35,702 nucleotides of DNA from UBA11612 sp963976395 (lineage in GTDB: Bacteria; Pseudomonadota; Alphaproteobacteria; Rhodospirillales; Rhodospirillaceae): NCBI GenBank assembly GCA_963976395.1, contig CAXBLG010000026.1, positions 1-35,702 on the forward strand, given 5' to 3'. The stretch's first letter is position 1. The number at the start of each line of letters is the position of its first letter. Shown here piece by piece: positions 15,309-23,475 of the stretch. A model generated the notes under the pieces. It had not been told where the DNA came from. It saw only the letters and a program-made list of their open reading frames with translations, and ran no database searches. The position numbers and the translations under genes are program-made.

Positions 15309-16891
15309 CGCCTACCTCCAGGTTGCAGTTCTAGCCGGGGAATTCCCACGTTCCAAGCGTCCGTCGAAGTGCTGGTGCATTTCATGCGACAGGTGCGGCC
15401 TGTAAAGCGCACAGAGGTGGGCGCAGTCATCGTGTAAGGGCCGTGGGTGGTGTCACTGTCAGTCGGATACATCCGCGTGAAGAACGTCGTTGTGATGTCA
15501 CCTAGCGCCGTAACGTCTGGCACCAGCGAAGTCGCTGACAAGACTCGGTCACCGTTGCCAAGCTCAATCGGGCCAGACTCGACATACGGCACTAATGGTG
15601 TCGCAAAGGTCACGGTCTTGGGCGTTGAGCTACGATCCATACTCTCAATGTCCGCGTAAGTATTGCCGACTTCATGCTCGTAAGGATTGCCGCTCGGGTC
15701 GATCAGTATCGGGTGGAGGAAGATGCCTCTGCTCGTCGTCGCGCTACGGGCGATTGTCCCCACCGACCAGTGGTTTTCTAGGTAGTTATAGCTGATGTAG
15801 CTGTCATTCTCAGCAGACGGCCCTGGATAGTACCAGACCACTTCAGTAAAGAGCGTGTTGTGCCACGCGACGACCTTGCTCGCCTGGCTCTGGTTCATGT
15901 TCTTTTGCAGGAAAGACTCAACGTCGCACGGTATTGAGCGGACGTATCCGTCGTACATGAAGAAGCCCTGCCCGCTGCGTCCCATCCAGTAGGCTGTTGA
16001 GCCAGCCACGGCAACTGAGTTGATGCTTACAGGACCGCATGACTCGCCTACGCGGTCGAACTGGTAGACATACGGCAATCCAACAAATGTCGATGTATGC
16101 GCGTCAATCGTGGTAAAGATCAGCAGCTTGTCGCGGACCTTCACTGCACCAAGCAAGTCACCCTCTGTCTCTAGGATGTGGTCACCTGCTTGGTTCACAC
16201 TCGACGCCGTCCAATCGGTGTTATCCTCGGAATCTGACCAGAAAATCCTACGCCTGTCACGATCCGCGACGGCCCCACCGCTTGGTGTCCCACCGAACGC
16301 CATCTGGATGCGCTCGCCCGTCACCGAAGTAGCAATAACGTGTTGTGGTGAGTTCGCGATCCTGGCTGCGACAGCACTTTCTGGTGATGCTGCGGCGGTT
16401 GGCCACTGGTAGATATCCCCATCTTCCGGCGTACAGCCGACAAGGTCTTCACCCCACAGGTCAAGACTCCATACCGTTGCTGGCTCTGGAATCCCGAGAT
16501 CGGGTGGCGTCGTCCCGTACAGCGAGCGGCCATAAGCCTGGGAACCGTACCCGTCAGGCAGAGTCGCGGAATCGCGACCTGCGGTGAATCCTGTAGGAGT
16601 GATGTCGTACCTGACAGCAGACCCCGTATAGACATACAGCTTTGCGGCTGTACCAACTGCGAGCCAACGCCTGAAACTGTTATCCATCCAAGGCAGGGCG
16701 GTCCTGGGGGTGTACCCTGAACTAGCGGCAGCTTCTGTCGCGAACCCCCAAGGACGCCAACCACCTACCGGACCCAACGCGCCCACACTCCACCTCATTA
16801 AATCGGCGTCATACCACCGATTACGAGCCTGGTACAGCGTCCCGTTCTTCCAGACGCCTGGCTCAAACTTGAGAGGGAGATATTGCGGCAT
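15305..16891 (-). CDS. probable tail nozzle / stabilisation-type protein
   Basis: A 528-aa protein with a TAATG junction to the gene before it. It begins LPLKFEPGVWKNGTLYQARNRW and YDADLMRWSVGALGPVGGWRPWG, a start I know from a widespread phage family annotated as tail tubular or stabilisation protein. The rest is beta-rich and Trp/Gly/Asp-rich, with many short strands (for example DRRRIFWSDSEDNTDW at about 217-232), consistent with a beta-propeller. In podoviruses such proteins form the short tail nozzle below the adaptor. It lies near the adaptor and fibre genes, which fits. A receptor-binding role is the main alternative. Confidence 0.7.
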   Translation of the reverse strand: MPQYLPLKFEPGVWKNGTLYQARNRWYDADLMRWSVGALGPVGGWRPWGFATEAAASSGYTPRTALPWMDNSFRRWLAVGTAAKLYVYTGSAVRYDITPTGFTAGRDSATLPDGYGSQAYGRSLYGTTPPDLGIPEPATVWSLDLWGEDLVGCTPEDGDIYQWPTAAASPESAVAARIANSPQHVIATSVTGERIQMAFGGTPSGGAVADRDRRRIFWSDSEDNTDWTASSVNQAGDHILETEGDLLGAVKVRDKLLIFTTIDAHTSTFVGLPYVYQFDRVGESCGPVSINSVAVAGSTAYWMGRSGQGFFMYDGYVRSIPCDVESFLQKNMNQSQASKVVAWHNTLFTEVVWYYPGPSAENDSYISYNYLENHWSVGTIARSATTSRGIFLHPILIDPSGNPYEHEVGNTYADIESMDRSSTPKTVTFATPLVPYVESGPIELGNGDRVLSATSLVPDVTALGDITTTFFTRMYPTDSDTTHGPYTMTAPTSVRFTGRTCRMKCTSTSTDAWNVGIPRLELQPGGRR

Positions 16892-17091
16892 TAGCTGATG
16901 ATCGCGCTGGGCCGTGGCCGTAGCATGAGATGGGGGTTCTCGTCGCCCAAGTCGCCACTCACGATTTCACGATCGCCAACGCCGAGCATCTGCTCACCGA
17001 AGTGGATCTTCTCCTCAACTTCCTTGCGGGCCTGGTATAGCCCACGAAGCTGGATCGCCTGTGGCAAGGTCAGGCTGATCATGTCGTCCAT
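16891..17091 (-). CDS. small hypothetical protein
   Basis: I place the start at ATG 17091, which gives 66 aa and has a strong GGGAGGG ribosome site 9-10 bases upstream. An in-frame ATG at 17205 would add 38 polar residues and overlap the previous gene by 59 bases; I cannot exclude it. The protein is helical (SLTLPQAIQLRGLYQARKEV) with a short C-terminal extension. The family is unknown. It is followed directly by the nozzle-like gene. Confidence 0.65.
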   Translation of the reverse strand: MDDMISLTLPQAIQLRGLYQARKEVEEKIHFGEQMLGVGDREIVSGDLGDENPHLMLRPRPSAIIS

Positions 17092-17146
17092 GACGACTGA
17101 CCCTCCCTTTTTCCCGGATGTCTCAGAAGTGGACAAGTCCGCTCCC

Positions 17147-17362
17147 TCAGATGCGGGACTTGAGGTTTTCTGTCTCGACTTCGATTCGGCTAATTCGGTC
17201 GCCATGCTGGTCTACCTTTTCGTCTAAACGATTAACAATGCGCTCAATCTGGGTGATTGATTCTCTAGCGCCATTCAACCCACTCTTAACACCAGCCCAC
17301 GCGGCTCCTGCCGCTGCTGGAATCGCTAATAAAGATAAAACTTCAGCCACATTAGACTCCAT
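17147..17362 (-). CDS. small membrane-anchored coiled-coil protein
   Basis: A 71-aa protein with an AGGGGC ribosome site, 7 bases after the fibre stop codon. Residues 6-26 are hydrophobic (AEVLSLLAIPAAAGAAWAGV). Residues about 33-70 are a clean heptad coiled coil (ITQIERIVNRLDEKVDQHG). The layout resembles XhlA/holin-partner proteins. It lies well away from the main lysis cassette, so it could be an extra lysis factor or a fibre-associated protein. The function is inferred from shape alone. Confidence 0.7.
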   Translation of the reverse strand: MESNVAEVLSLLAIPAAAGAAWAGVKSGLNGARESITQIERIVNRLDEKVDQHGDRISRIEVETENLKSRI

Positions 17363-17369
17363 GCCCCTA

Positions 17370-20195
17370 CTAAACCTGAGCCTCTAAGGCTTCGATCCTG
17401 GCCTTTAGTGATTCTACGGTGTCGTCCAGCTCTTTAGTTGCCGCCCAAAGAACTGGTGTCATCCTTCCATAATCCAGCGAATAGAAACTCTTGTCGTCTT
17501 GGAGGTCAGGAACTAACTCAGGCATCGCGGCTTTCACATCTTGTGCGATAAACCCGATCATCCTCAAATCGGAACCATCTTCTAAGATTACGTCTCCAGC
17601 AGCGTCGATCTTACCACTCCACTTGTCGAAGATTTTCGCTTCGACACTTCTTACTGACGCTAGGCCGTAAGGGATGGCAGCAACATCAGTCTTCAGTCTT
17701 GAGTCAGAAAAAGTCGTCCAGGCAACATCAGCGTAGCCTGTCCCGTCAGCTTGAAAAAAGAACCGTGCATTACCGTTGGATGTGAACGCCACCATGTTGC
17801 CGTCAGCGTTGACAACCTTCGAGCCGGTGCCGTTGTTCAGCGCCAGATCAATTTGGTACAGACCCTCGCCTGAAGTTGACTTTGTGGCATCAGCGTCATC
17901 AGCGTTTACCACATAGTAGTAACAAGTCCTGCTGGCCACGCCTGTCTCGGTAAATGCACCAAACTTCAGTCCACCAGTAGCCCCGGCGGTCTTGGAGACG
18001 AATCCAAATGTGTCTGCTTCTGCATAATTCGTAGACGGCTGGTTAACATCGGACGATTTGAACGCGAGTATCTCATCGTCAGCCGCGCCTTGGTTGACGG
18101 TTAAGCCCAGAGTCATCTTCGCATTTGCTGTGTCGTTCACATAGACGGTTTTTTCTGCCGTCAGGACTTCATCAAAAGTCTTAGCTCCTGTGAAAGATTG
18201 AGCAGTCGAGAGATGGGCCGTGTCGTCGTCAAGGTAAGCCGAGGCGACCTTAGTGGCCTGCCATGTCCCCGTGCCAATAGTGCCGAGTGCCGTAATCTGC
18301 GTCTGCGAGGCTTCGACGTTAAGCGTAGGCACGGGACCAGTTAAGTTTGTCCCTGACAGCCCAGTACCGGCAGTTATGCCCGTGATGTCGCCCGTCGTAG
18401 GTGTCTCCCAGGCAGGATTGGCTCCAGACCCACCGCTAGTTAGCACCTGACCATCTGAGCCGGTTCCAAGGCGGGCCGGTGTACCAGAAGCGCCATAGTA
18501 CAGGATATCGCCTTGGGTTCCGTGTTCTAGCTTGGCGAGCGTAACCGCGTTGTCTGCGATATAGGCAGTCGCCAGGGGAGTTCCATTCCAGACACCTGTC
18601 CCCACGGTCCCGAGAGTAGTGATGCTGCTCTGACCGATATAGCTAGAGGCGATAGTCACTGCGTCGGCGCTTACCGTGATCTTGTCTGCCGTCCCGATCA
18701 CATTCAGGGTTGGGATCGGTCCAGATAGAGCCGAACCCGTAAGGCCAGAGCCCGCGACAATCGCCGTCAGGTCACCGACCGTAGGTGTCGCCCATGACGG
18801 CAAACCACTCGCAAGCGTCAGCACCTGTCCGTCCGTCTGTTTCGCCAGCTTCGCGAGGGTGGTGCTTCCTGTGGCATACAGGAGATCCCCGGCGGTGTAA
18901 CTCGTTAGCCCGCTGCCGCCCTTGTTCACGGCTATCGTGGTGGCAGACCACGTTCCTGTCCCTAGTGTGCCAACCGCCGTGATCTGAGTCTGAGATGCGT
19001 CTACGTTTAGCGTCGGAACTGGGCCGGTTAGATCGGTCCCCGACAGTCCAGTGCCAGCAGTTATCCCTGTAATATCACCGACAGTTGGCGCGACCCATGA
19101 CGGCAAACCACTCGCAAGCGTCAGCACCTGGGTGTCGGACCCCTTAGCGAGCTTGGCAAGCGTGGATGATCCCGTCGCGTACAGTATGTCGCCAGCCGAG
19201 TAGCTTGAAAGTCCGGTGCCACCAAATCCTGGTGCGACCGCCGTGCCATTCCATACACCTGTGGCGATTGTACCGACTGAGGTCAGGCTACTGGACACTA
19301 CGGTGGATTTCAGCGTGGTCCCCGTCAGTGCCCCAGCAGGAGAAGACGAGGCGGTCGTAGCATTGCCGACAAATCCACCGGACGCCGTGACCGTGCTGTC
19401 TTTGACCAAAACACTATCAATTGTGACGCCTGACGCGCCCGTCGTCTCGCTTATCGTGTTCGTTGTGATCTCCTGACCAGAAGTGACCACGATGTCGGTG
19501 CTGCCGGTAATGTTCCCAGCGGCAAGCACTTCAGCCAGCGTGTCGAACGATCCCACTTGGGCATCGACATACGCCTTAATACTCTGCTGGGTCGCGAGTT
19601 TTGTGGCAGAGTTGGAGGACATATTGTCCTCGTCCTTGATGCCCGTCACCGTCGCGCCGTCACCCGCTACCGACAGATTCTGGATCGTGCTGACGTTAGA
19701 TGCGTCGAACGAGGCCGTTAGCGCCCCGGCGTTAGAAAGATTGACGATGTTCGGGCCGCCACGATAGAACCCGCTGGTGGTGTCACCACCGACACTGATG
19801 GCTGTCCCCGCGATTACCCCACTGGCACCCTGGATCTGACCCGTAAACGCCACATCGTCGGTGCCGTCAGCGACCTTCAGTATGAGGCCATCTGTTCCCG
19901 AGCCGTCCACGTTGGTGCCGCGTAGCTCAAACTGCGTACCGCTGCTGTTATAGACGAGCCAGTAGTCGGGAGCGGCCCCGAACTGGAGCGGCCTGTCATC
20001 GCCCATCTTGATCTGATCGAACTTATGCGAGCTGCTCGAAATATTCTGGTTATTAACGTGCAGAGTGACCGACGTACCTGCGATTCCGAAAAGGGCGTCG
20101 ATATAGCCCAGGTCAGAGTTGAGGTAGCCGCCCCATGCGTCTGTGTCTCCTCCGACCGTTGGCTGGATCAGTCCTAGATTTGTCGTCGTCGCCAT
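17370..20195 (-). CDS. tail fibre with C-terminal S74 intramolecular chaperone
   Basis: A 941-aa protein. The N-terminus (NLGLIQPTVGGDTDAWGGYL) is typical of phage fibre attachment regions. The middle is Gly/Ser/Thr-rich and contains three modular repeats that start at about residues 332, 432 and 560 (GDILYATGS, QVLTLASGLPSW, TAGTGLSGT, GPVPTLNV). The C-terminus (about 829-941) is a peptidase S74 domain: FSDSRLKTD with the Ser and Lys of the self-cleavage site, then MIGFIAQDV and DYGRMTPVLWAATKEL, ending in a coiled coil. Such domains help the trimer fold and are then released by self-cleavage. It sets host range. The repeats likely allow length change by recombination. Confidence 0.9.
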   Translation of the reverse strand: MATTTNLGLIQPTVGGDTDAWGGYLNSDLGYIDALFGIAGTSVTLHVNNQNISSSSHKFDQIKMGDDRPLQFGAAPDYWLVYNSSGTQFELRGTNVDGSGTDGLILKVADGTDDVAFTGQIQGASGVIAGTAISVGGDTTSGFYRGGPNIVNLSNAGALTASFDASNVSTIQNLSVAGDGATVTGIKDEDNMSSNSATKLATQQSIKAYVDAQVGSFDTLAEVLAAGNITGSTDIVVTSGQEITTNTISETTGASGVTIDSVLVKDSTVTASGGFVGNATTASSSPAGALTGTTLKSTVVSSSLTSVGTIATGVWNGTAVAPGFGGTGLSSYSAGDILYATGSSTLAKLAKGSDTQVLTLASGLPSWVAPTVGDITGITAGTGLSGTDLTGPVPTLNVDASQTQITAVGTLGTGTWSATTIAVNKGGSGLTSYTAGDLLYATGSTTLAKLAKQTDGQVLTLASGLPSWATPTVGDLTAIVAGSGLTGSALSGPIPTLNVIGTADKITVSADAVTIASSYIGQSSITTLGTVGTGVWNGTPLATAYIADNAVTLAKLEHGTQGDILYYGASGTPARLGTGSDGQVLTSGGSGANPAWETPTTGDITGITAGTGLSGTNLTGPVPTLNVEASQTQITALGTIGTGTWQATKVASAYLDDDTAHLSTAQSFTGAKTFDEVLTAEKTVYVNDTANAKMTLGLTVNQGAADDEILAFKSSDVNQPSTNYAEADTFGFVSKTAGATGGLKFGAFTETGVASRTCYYYVVNADDADATKSTSGEGLYQIDLALNNGTGSKVVNADGNMVAFTSNGNARFFFQADGTGYADVAWTTFSDSRLKTDVAAIPYGLASVRSVEAKIFDKWSGKIDAAGDVILEDGSDLRMIGFIAQDVKAAMPELVPDLQDDKSFYSLDYGRMTPVLWAATKELDDTVESLKARIEALEAQV
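18440..19205 (-). repeat. modular repeats within the tail fibre gene
   Basis: Three modules of about 100 or more codons share GD-LY-TG, a Leu-Ala-Lys stretch, QVLT-ASG and a Pro-Thr-Leu-Asn-Val end. An exact 37-base match at 18791-18827 and 19094-19130 is spaced 303 bases apart, exactly 101 codons. The third module (about 18440-18520) is diverged. In-frame exact DNA identity points to recent duplication or gene conversion. Confidence 0.88.
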
Positions 20196-20199
20196 AGTT

Positions 20200-20832
20200 T
20201 TATCCTAGCACCCTGGCTCTCATAGTAAGCGAGGAGCCGCTGTGGAGTTTGCGCTCGCCCTGTAGCCGCAATTCTGTAAGGGCTTTGTCTAGTTGCATAG
20301 ACCATACAGGCAACCGTTCGTCGTTTTTCAAGTACGGTTCTGCTTCGACCAACAGCCCGTACAGGTAGATATCTGGATGTGAGGCCAGCAGCCAGTTACT
20401 GGTTGCGGCGTCAGTCAGGGCCGGGATCTTCGTGTAGTAGATAATCGAAGACGTATATGTGTCGTCCGGGGACGGAAGCACTTCCAATTGATTCGTTGAG
20501 CCTCCGACAATCGTGAAGTAACAAGGTCTTCCTGTCGCGCTCATCACTCCCCGGCGAGAGGATATCTCTTCAGGCGTCATGTATTCAAGTACGATGACGG
20601 GAGAAGTGTCCACGACTATTCTGATTATTTCAAGCGTGTCAGTCGGGAGTGTGGTGTACCGACTTGCTAACGAGAATGCGTCATTCTTAACGACCATGTC
20701 AGGCTGACGGATAACACGATTGAACCTCGCTTCCGCAAGCTCAATAAACTCTGGAATCGTGGCCGTGAGGTCAGTGCGATCCAGCCAACTCGCGGCTGCG
20801 GTCTGCAACTGCGCGTAGGTCGTAATAGCCAC
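20200..20832 (-). CDS. head-tail adaptor protein (SU10-adaptor/gp6-like)
   Basis: A 210-aa protein with a GTG start at 20832 sharing one base with the preceding TAG. It begins TTYAQLQTAAASWLDRTDL and then IPEFIELAEARFNR (about 25-38), the helical start shared by phage adaptor proteins. A beta-rich middle (LEIIRIVVDTSPVIVLEYMTPEEIS) and a helical C-terminus follow. Adaptors form the 12-fold ring below the portal. It sits after the capsid genes and before the fibre gene, which fits the assembly order. Confidence 0.82.
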   Translation of the reverse strand: MAITTYAQLQTAAASWLDRTDLTATIPEFIELAEARFNRVIRQPDMVVKNDAFSLASRYTTLPTDTLEIIRIVVDTSPVIVLEYMTPEEISSRRGVMSATGRPCYFTIVGGSTNQLEVLPSPDDTYTSSIIYYTKIPALTDAATSNWLLASHPDIYLYGLLVEAEPYLKNDERLPVWSMQLDKALTELRLQGERKLHSGSSLTMRARVLG

Positions 20833-21146
20833 TAAATCCTCCCCGGCCTAGTCCGAAACACCCGATTGTCTTTATCGTTCAAGAACCTACGGATCGCCGC
20901 CTGGTCTTTGAAGTTGTTCGACACCTTCGCCAGCTCATGGTAGATGACCATCGGGATCGAAGCGACTTTGTGTACGTCTCCCTTCCAAGATGCGCGTTCG
21001 TCGGTCTGGTTGAAAACCTCTTTTGAGCTTTCGATGATGGCTGTTACGTCCTGCTCACTTTCGAGGGCCATACTCCCACTGGCCTCGTCGAAGTGAAACC
21101 ACTGCGTGATTCCAGTAGCCGGATCGTAGTCTAAAACTCGTTTCAT
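20832..21146 (-). CDS. conserved phage protein downstream of major capsid
   Basis: A 104-aa protein starting at ATG 21146. It begins VLDYDPATGITQWFHFDE, followed by EQDVTAIIESSKEVFN (about 31-46) and a helical C-terminus with HKVASIPMVIYHELAKV. This layout is common in short phage proteins encoded between capsid and adaptor; no function is established to my knowledge. A capsid or connector accessory role is inferred from position. Confidence 0.75.
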   Translation of the reverse strand: MKRVLDYDPATGITQWFHFDEASGSMALESEQDVTAIIESSKEVFNQTDERASWKGDVHKVASIPMVIYHELAKVSNNFKDQAAIRRFLNDKDNRVFRTRPGRI

Positions 21147-21162
21147 AGTTGGGGTCCACTAA

Positions 21163-21188
21163 GGGGTGGAGGCCGAAACCCCCACCCC
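21163..21188 (-). terminator. strong hairpin downstream of major capsid gene
   Basis: GGGGTGG at 21163-21169 pairs perfectly with CCACCCC at 21182-21188, with a 12-base loop that can pair further. It lies between the capsid gene stop (21199) and the next start (21146). There is no T tract. It may partly end transcription or stabilise the abundant capsid mRNA, as is common after major capsid genes. Confidence 0.6.
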
Positions 21189-21198
21189 CGCAGTAGGA

Positions 21199-22209
21199 TT
21201 ACGCTGCTGACTTAATTCCGGCGATAACACCGTGCGCGGCTTCGTTACTAACCTGAAGCCCCCACTCGGTGAGTGCCATCCGCTTATCGGCATCACCCGT
21301 CCGTGCCAGCGTTTCGATGCTGTACGGTCTGAGTGTCGAGATTTTCACCTCGTCCGGGTCAATCAAGAACGCCCAGTCGTTCAACAACGAACCGGCTCCA
21401 GCATCAACAACCGTGGTGAAGAAACGGTTCGGTACGACCGAAAGGTTACCGAAGTCGCTGACGTAGATGTCTGCGGCACCGATAATCACTGATGGCTCTG
21501 CACCGTCTACGTTGTAGCGGCTAGATGCGATCCCAGAGAAGCCACTCACAACAGTTTTGTTGTATGGGCCGACCATCAACATTGACGGCTCACCGCCATT
21601 CTCAAAACAAGACTGCATTGTCGTCTTGAGCATTACTTCCGTAAACGCTGTAGGCGTTCCGAAAGCCTTCCAGACCTGGGCCGCGCCTGTCGGGGTTGAA
21701 CCCGTGTAGGACGGCTTCGTCACGTTCGTGGAGGTTTCGTTCGTCTTGAGCCAGCCGGGGAATCCGGCAGTGACCCGTGCAGCGGCTGTGGCACCGACAA
21801 CTGCGCCGACGCCATTCAGCAACGCTGCTTTCTCGACATTGCGCTTCAGCTCTTTCGCTGCCTTAGCAGCCTGGTAGCCAACTTCCGAAGCACGACCCGC
21901 TTTGTCCACGCGCTGCTCGGTGCCCGAGATGATGAAATCGCGCATATTGATCTGGCAATAATTGCCCATCCGAGCTGTCGGCGTGATCGCAGTGAAGGTT
22001 GCAAGATCCTGGCCTTCAACTACCGGCGTTGCTGATGCCGTTGCGAGTGCGTCAGTCTGCCACTCGAAATAAGTCGCCTCTGCACCACGGGTGCCAATAT
22101 TGCTCTGGAAAGGCGTGGTCGTCGGACTGATATCGGAAATCAGATCACTGAGATCCTCGCGAAGCCCTTTCGCGTCGTATGTAGTAAATGTGTTGCCAAT
22201 GACTGCCAT
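21199..22209 (-). CDS. major capsid protein (SU10-like, DUF5309)
   Basis: A 336-aa protein starting at ATG 22209. It begins NTFTTYDAKGLREDLSDLI and continues ISPTTTPFQSNIG, the hallmark start of the DUF5309/SU10 capsid family. Further family features are WQTDALA at about 50-56, VVEGQDLATF at about 63-72, NYCQINMRDFIISGT at about 83-97, and VDKAGRASEVGYQAAKAAKELKR (about 100-122). The fold is of HK97 type. It follows the scaffold gene at 13 bases. The length is normal for the family, and no delta-domain or protease is fused. Confidence 0.92.
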   Translation of the reverse strand: MAVIGNTFTTYDAKGLREDLSDLISDISPTTTPFQSNIGTRGAEATYFEWQTDALATASATPVVEGQDLATFTAITPTARMGNYCQINMRDFIISGTEQRVDKAGRASEVGYQAAKAAKELKRNVEKAALLNGVGAVVGATAAARVTAGFPGWLKTNETSTNVTKPSYTGSTPTGAAQVWKAFGTPTAFTEVMLKTTMQSCFENGGEPSMLMVGPYNKTVVSGFSGIASSRYNVDGAEPSVIIGAADIYVSDFGNLSVVPNRFFTTVVDAGAGSLLNDWAFLIDPDEVKISTLRPYSIETLARTGDADKRMALTEWGLQVSNEAAHGVIAGIKSAA

Positions 22210-22222
22210 GATATTTTCCTAG

Positions 22223-23218
22223 TTAATCTGTAGTAAGTAGATTGGCGAAAATGGCCGCCGCATCATCAACCTTACCGCTTTGTTTCAGCTTGGCCCTCTG
22301 CGCCTTTTCATTCCGGGACCGTATCTGGCGTCCTGTGGTCTTGTTGCCGCCTTTTACGGACCCGATTTTAGACTTGGCCGCTGTGATTTTATCGCCATTC
22401 GTGAGTTCGTTGTAGCGCATCGCATCACGCAATACCATGATCGCTCTATGGTCGGTAAGCCCATCCAGTTCTTCATCGCTGTACCCGGACGCCCTACCAA
22501 AATCAACCAACTTCCGCTGTTCCTTGGCCTGTATATCCGCATCGGCCCATTCAGGAATTTTCGACAGCATCAACTCAGTTTCGGTCGCGAGTCGCGCTTG
22601 CAGTTTCTTGCCGTTTTCGGCGTCAAGAAGTTGTTGCATACGCGACCTCTCGGCCTGAACAGCCTGTATCTCCCCGTTTCGCTGGCGCTCTAACTCTTTG
22701 AGCTTCAGCCACTGAAGAGGGTTCTCTCTTTCGAGCGCGTCCCAATCCATGTCCGGCGGCTTGTTCGCATCCTGCATATGATCCTGAAGCTGGTCTAGCA
22801 CCCCTTGATACTGCTGGTACATTGACCTAAGAGCCTCCTGTTCCTGACCGAACCCGTCACGTTGCTGTGCGAGTTCCTGGCTCTTTTTCGTATACGTCGA
22901 GTAGCGATGGTACCCAGCGATGAGTTCGTCTAACGGCACCTCTTCCGATTCTCCGTCAACCGTGACGGTGAACTTCTGAGTGTCGTCGGCGAATTGTTCA
23001 TCTTCGGGCGAGTCGTCGCCTTCTTCGTCTACGACCGAATCATCGGCTAATTCGGCTTCTATCTCCGGCTCTAGCTCCGAAGAATCCGTTGAAGGTTGCT
23101 CTCCCTGCGGAGAATCTTCTTCAGATTGCTCTTCGGCTCCCGTCAGCATCTGGGCGAAACTGTCTTCAATCTCACCCATAGAGCGGGGACCAACCTGCTC
23201 TGTCCCGGCTTCGCTCAT
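22223..23218 (-). CDS. capsid scaffolding protein
   Basis: A 331-aa protein. Residues 1-80 are very acidic and Ser-rich (EEQSEEDSPQGEQ and similar). VTVDGESEEVPLDELIAGY (about 86-104) is a segment common in phage scaffold proteins. A long coiled coil follows (about 110-230), and the C-terminus is basic (about 275-320, RQIRSRNEKAQRAKLKQ), which would contact capsid subunits. It lies directly before the major capsid gene and shares its start base with the preceding stop. No protease motif is seen, so removal from the procapsid may need no cleavage. Confidence 0.85.
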   Translation of the reverse strand: MSEAGTEQVGPRSMGEIEDSFAQMLTGAEEQSEEDSPQGEQPSTDSSELEPEIEAELADDSVVDEEGDDSPEDEQFADDTQKFTVTVDGESEEVPLDELIAGYHRYSTYTKKSQELAQQRDGFGQEQEALRSMYQQYQGVLDQLQDHMQDANKPPDMDWDALERENPLQWLKLKELERQRNGEIQAVQAERSRMQQLLDAENGKKLQARLATETELMLSKIPEWADADIQAKEQRKLVDFGRASGYSDEELDGLTDHRAIMVLRDAMRYNELTNGDKITAAKSKIGSVKGGNKTTGRQIRSRNEKAQRAKLKQSGKVDDAAAIFANLLTTD

Positions 23219-23475
23219 TATTTCCTTACCTTTTTAGTGTTTTTACGCTGCTGATCCACTGTCCAATCTGTCACCAAGGTTCGCAATTCCCGCAACACCT
23301 CGTCAAGTCCACGACTAGAGGCGCTCAATGCTTCCCTTTCGTCAATCTCGTTTGGAGCGGTAAGAGTCCATCTCAAGATGTAGCCCTGCCGCACCCTCTC
23401 TATCATTTCAACGAATACGTCGTCCTCAAGGATCTCTTTAGCCCGTCGTCCTTTCTGCTCCGCGCTAAGTTCCAT
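23218..23475 (-). CDS. small conserved protein between portal and scaffold
   Basis: An 85-aa helical, charged protein with a TAATG-type junction to the portal gene. It starts ELSAEQKGRRAKEILEDDVF and then MIERVRQGYILRW. Similar short helical proteins are usual at this site in podovirus head operons. The function is unknown; a portal or scaffold helper role is inferred. Confidence 0.75.
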   Translation of the reverse strand: MELSAEQKGRRAKEILEDDVFVEMIERVRQGYILRWTLTAPNEIDEREALSASSRGLDEVLRELRTLVTDWTVDQQRKNTKKVRK

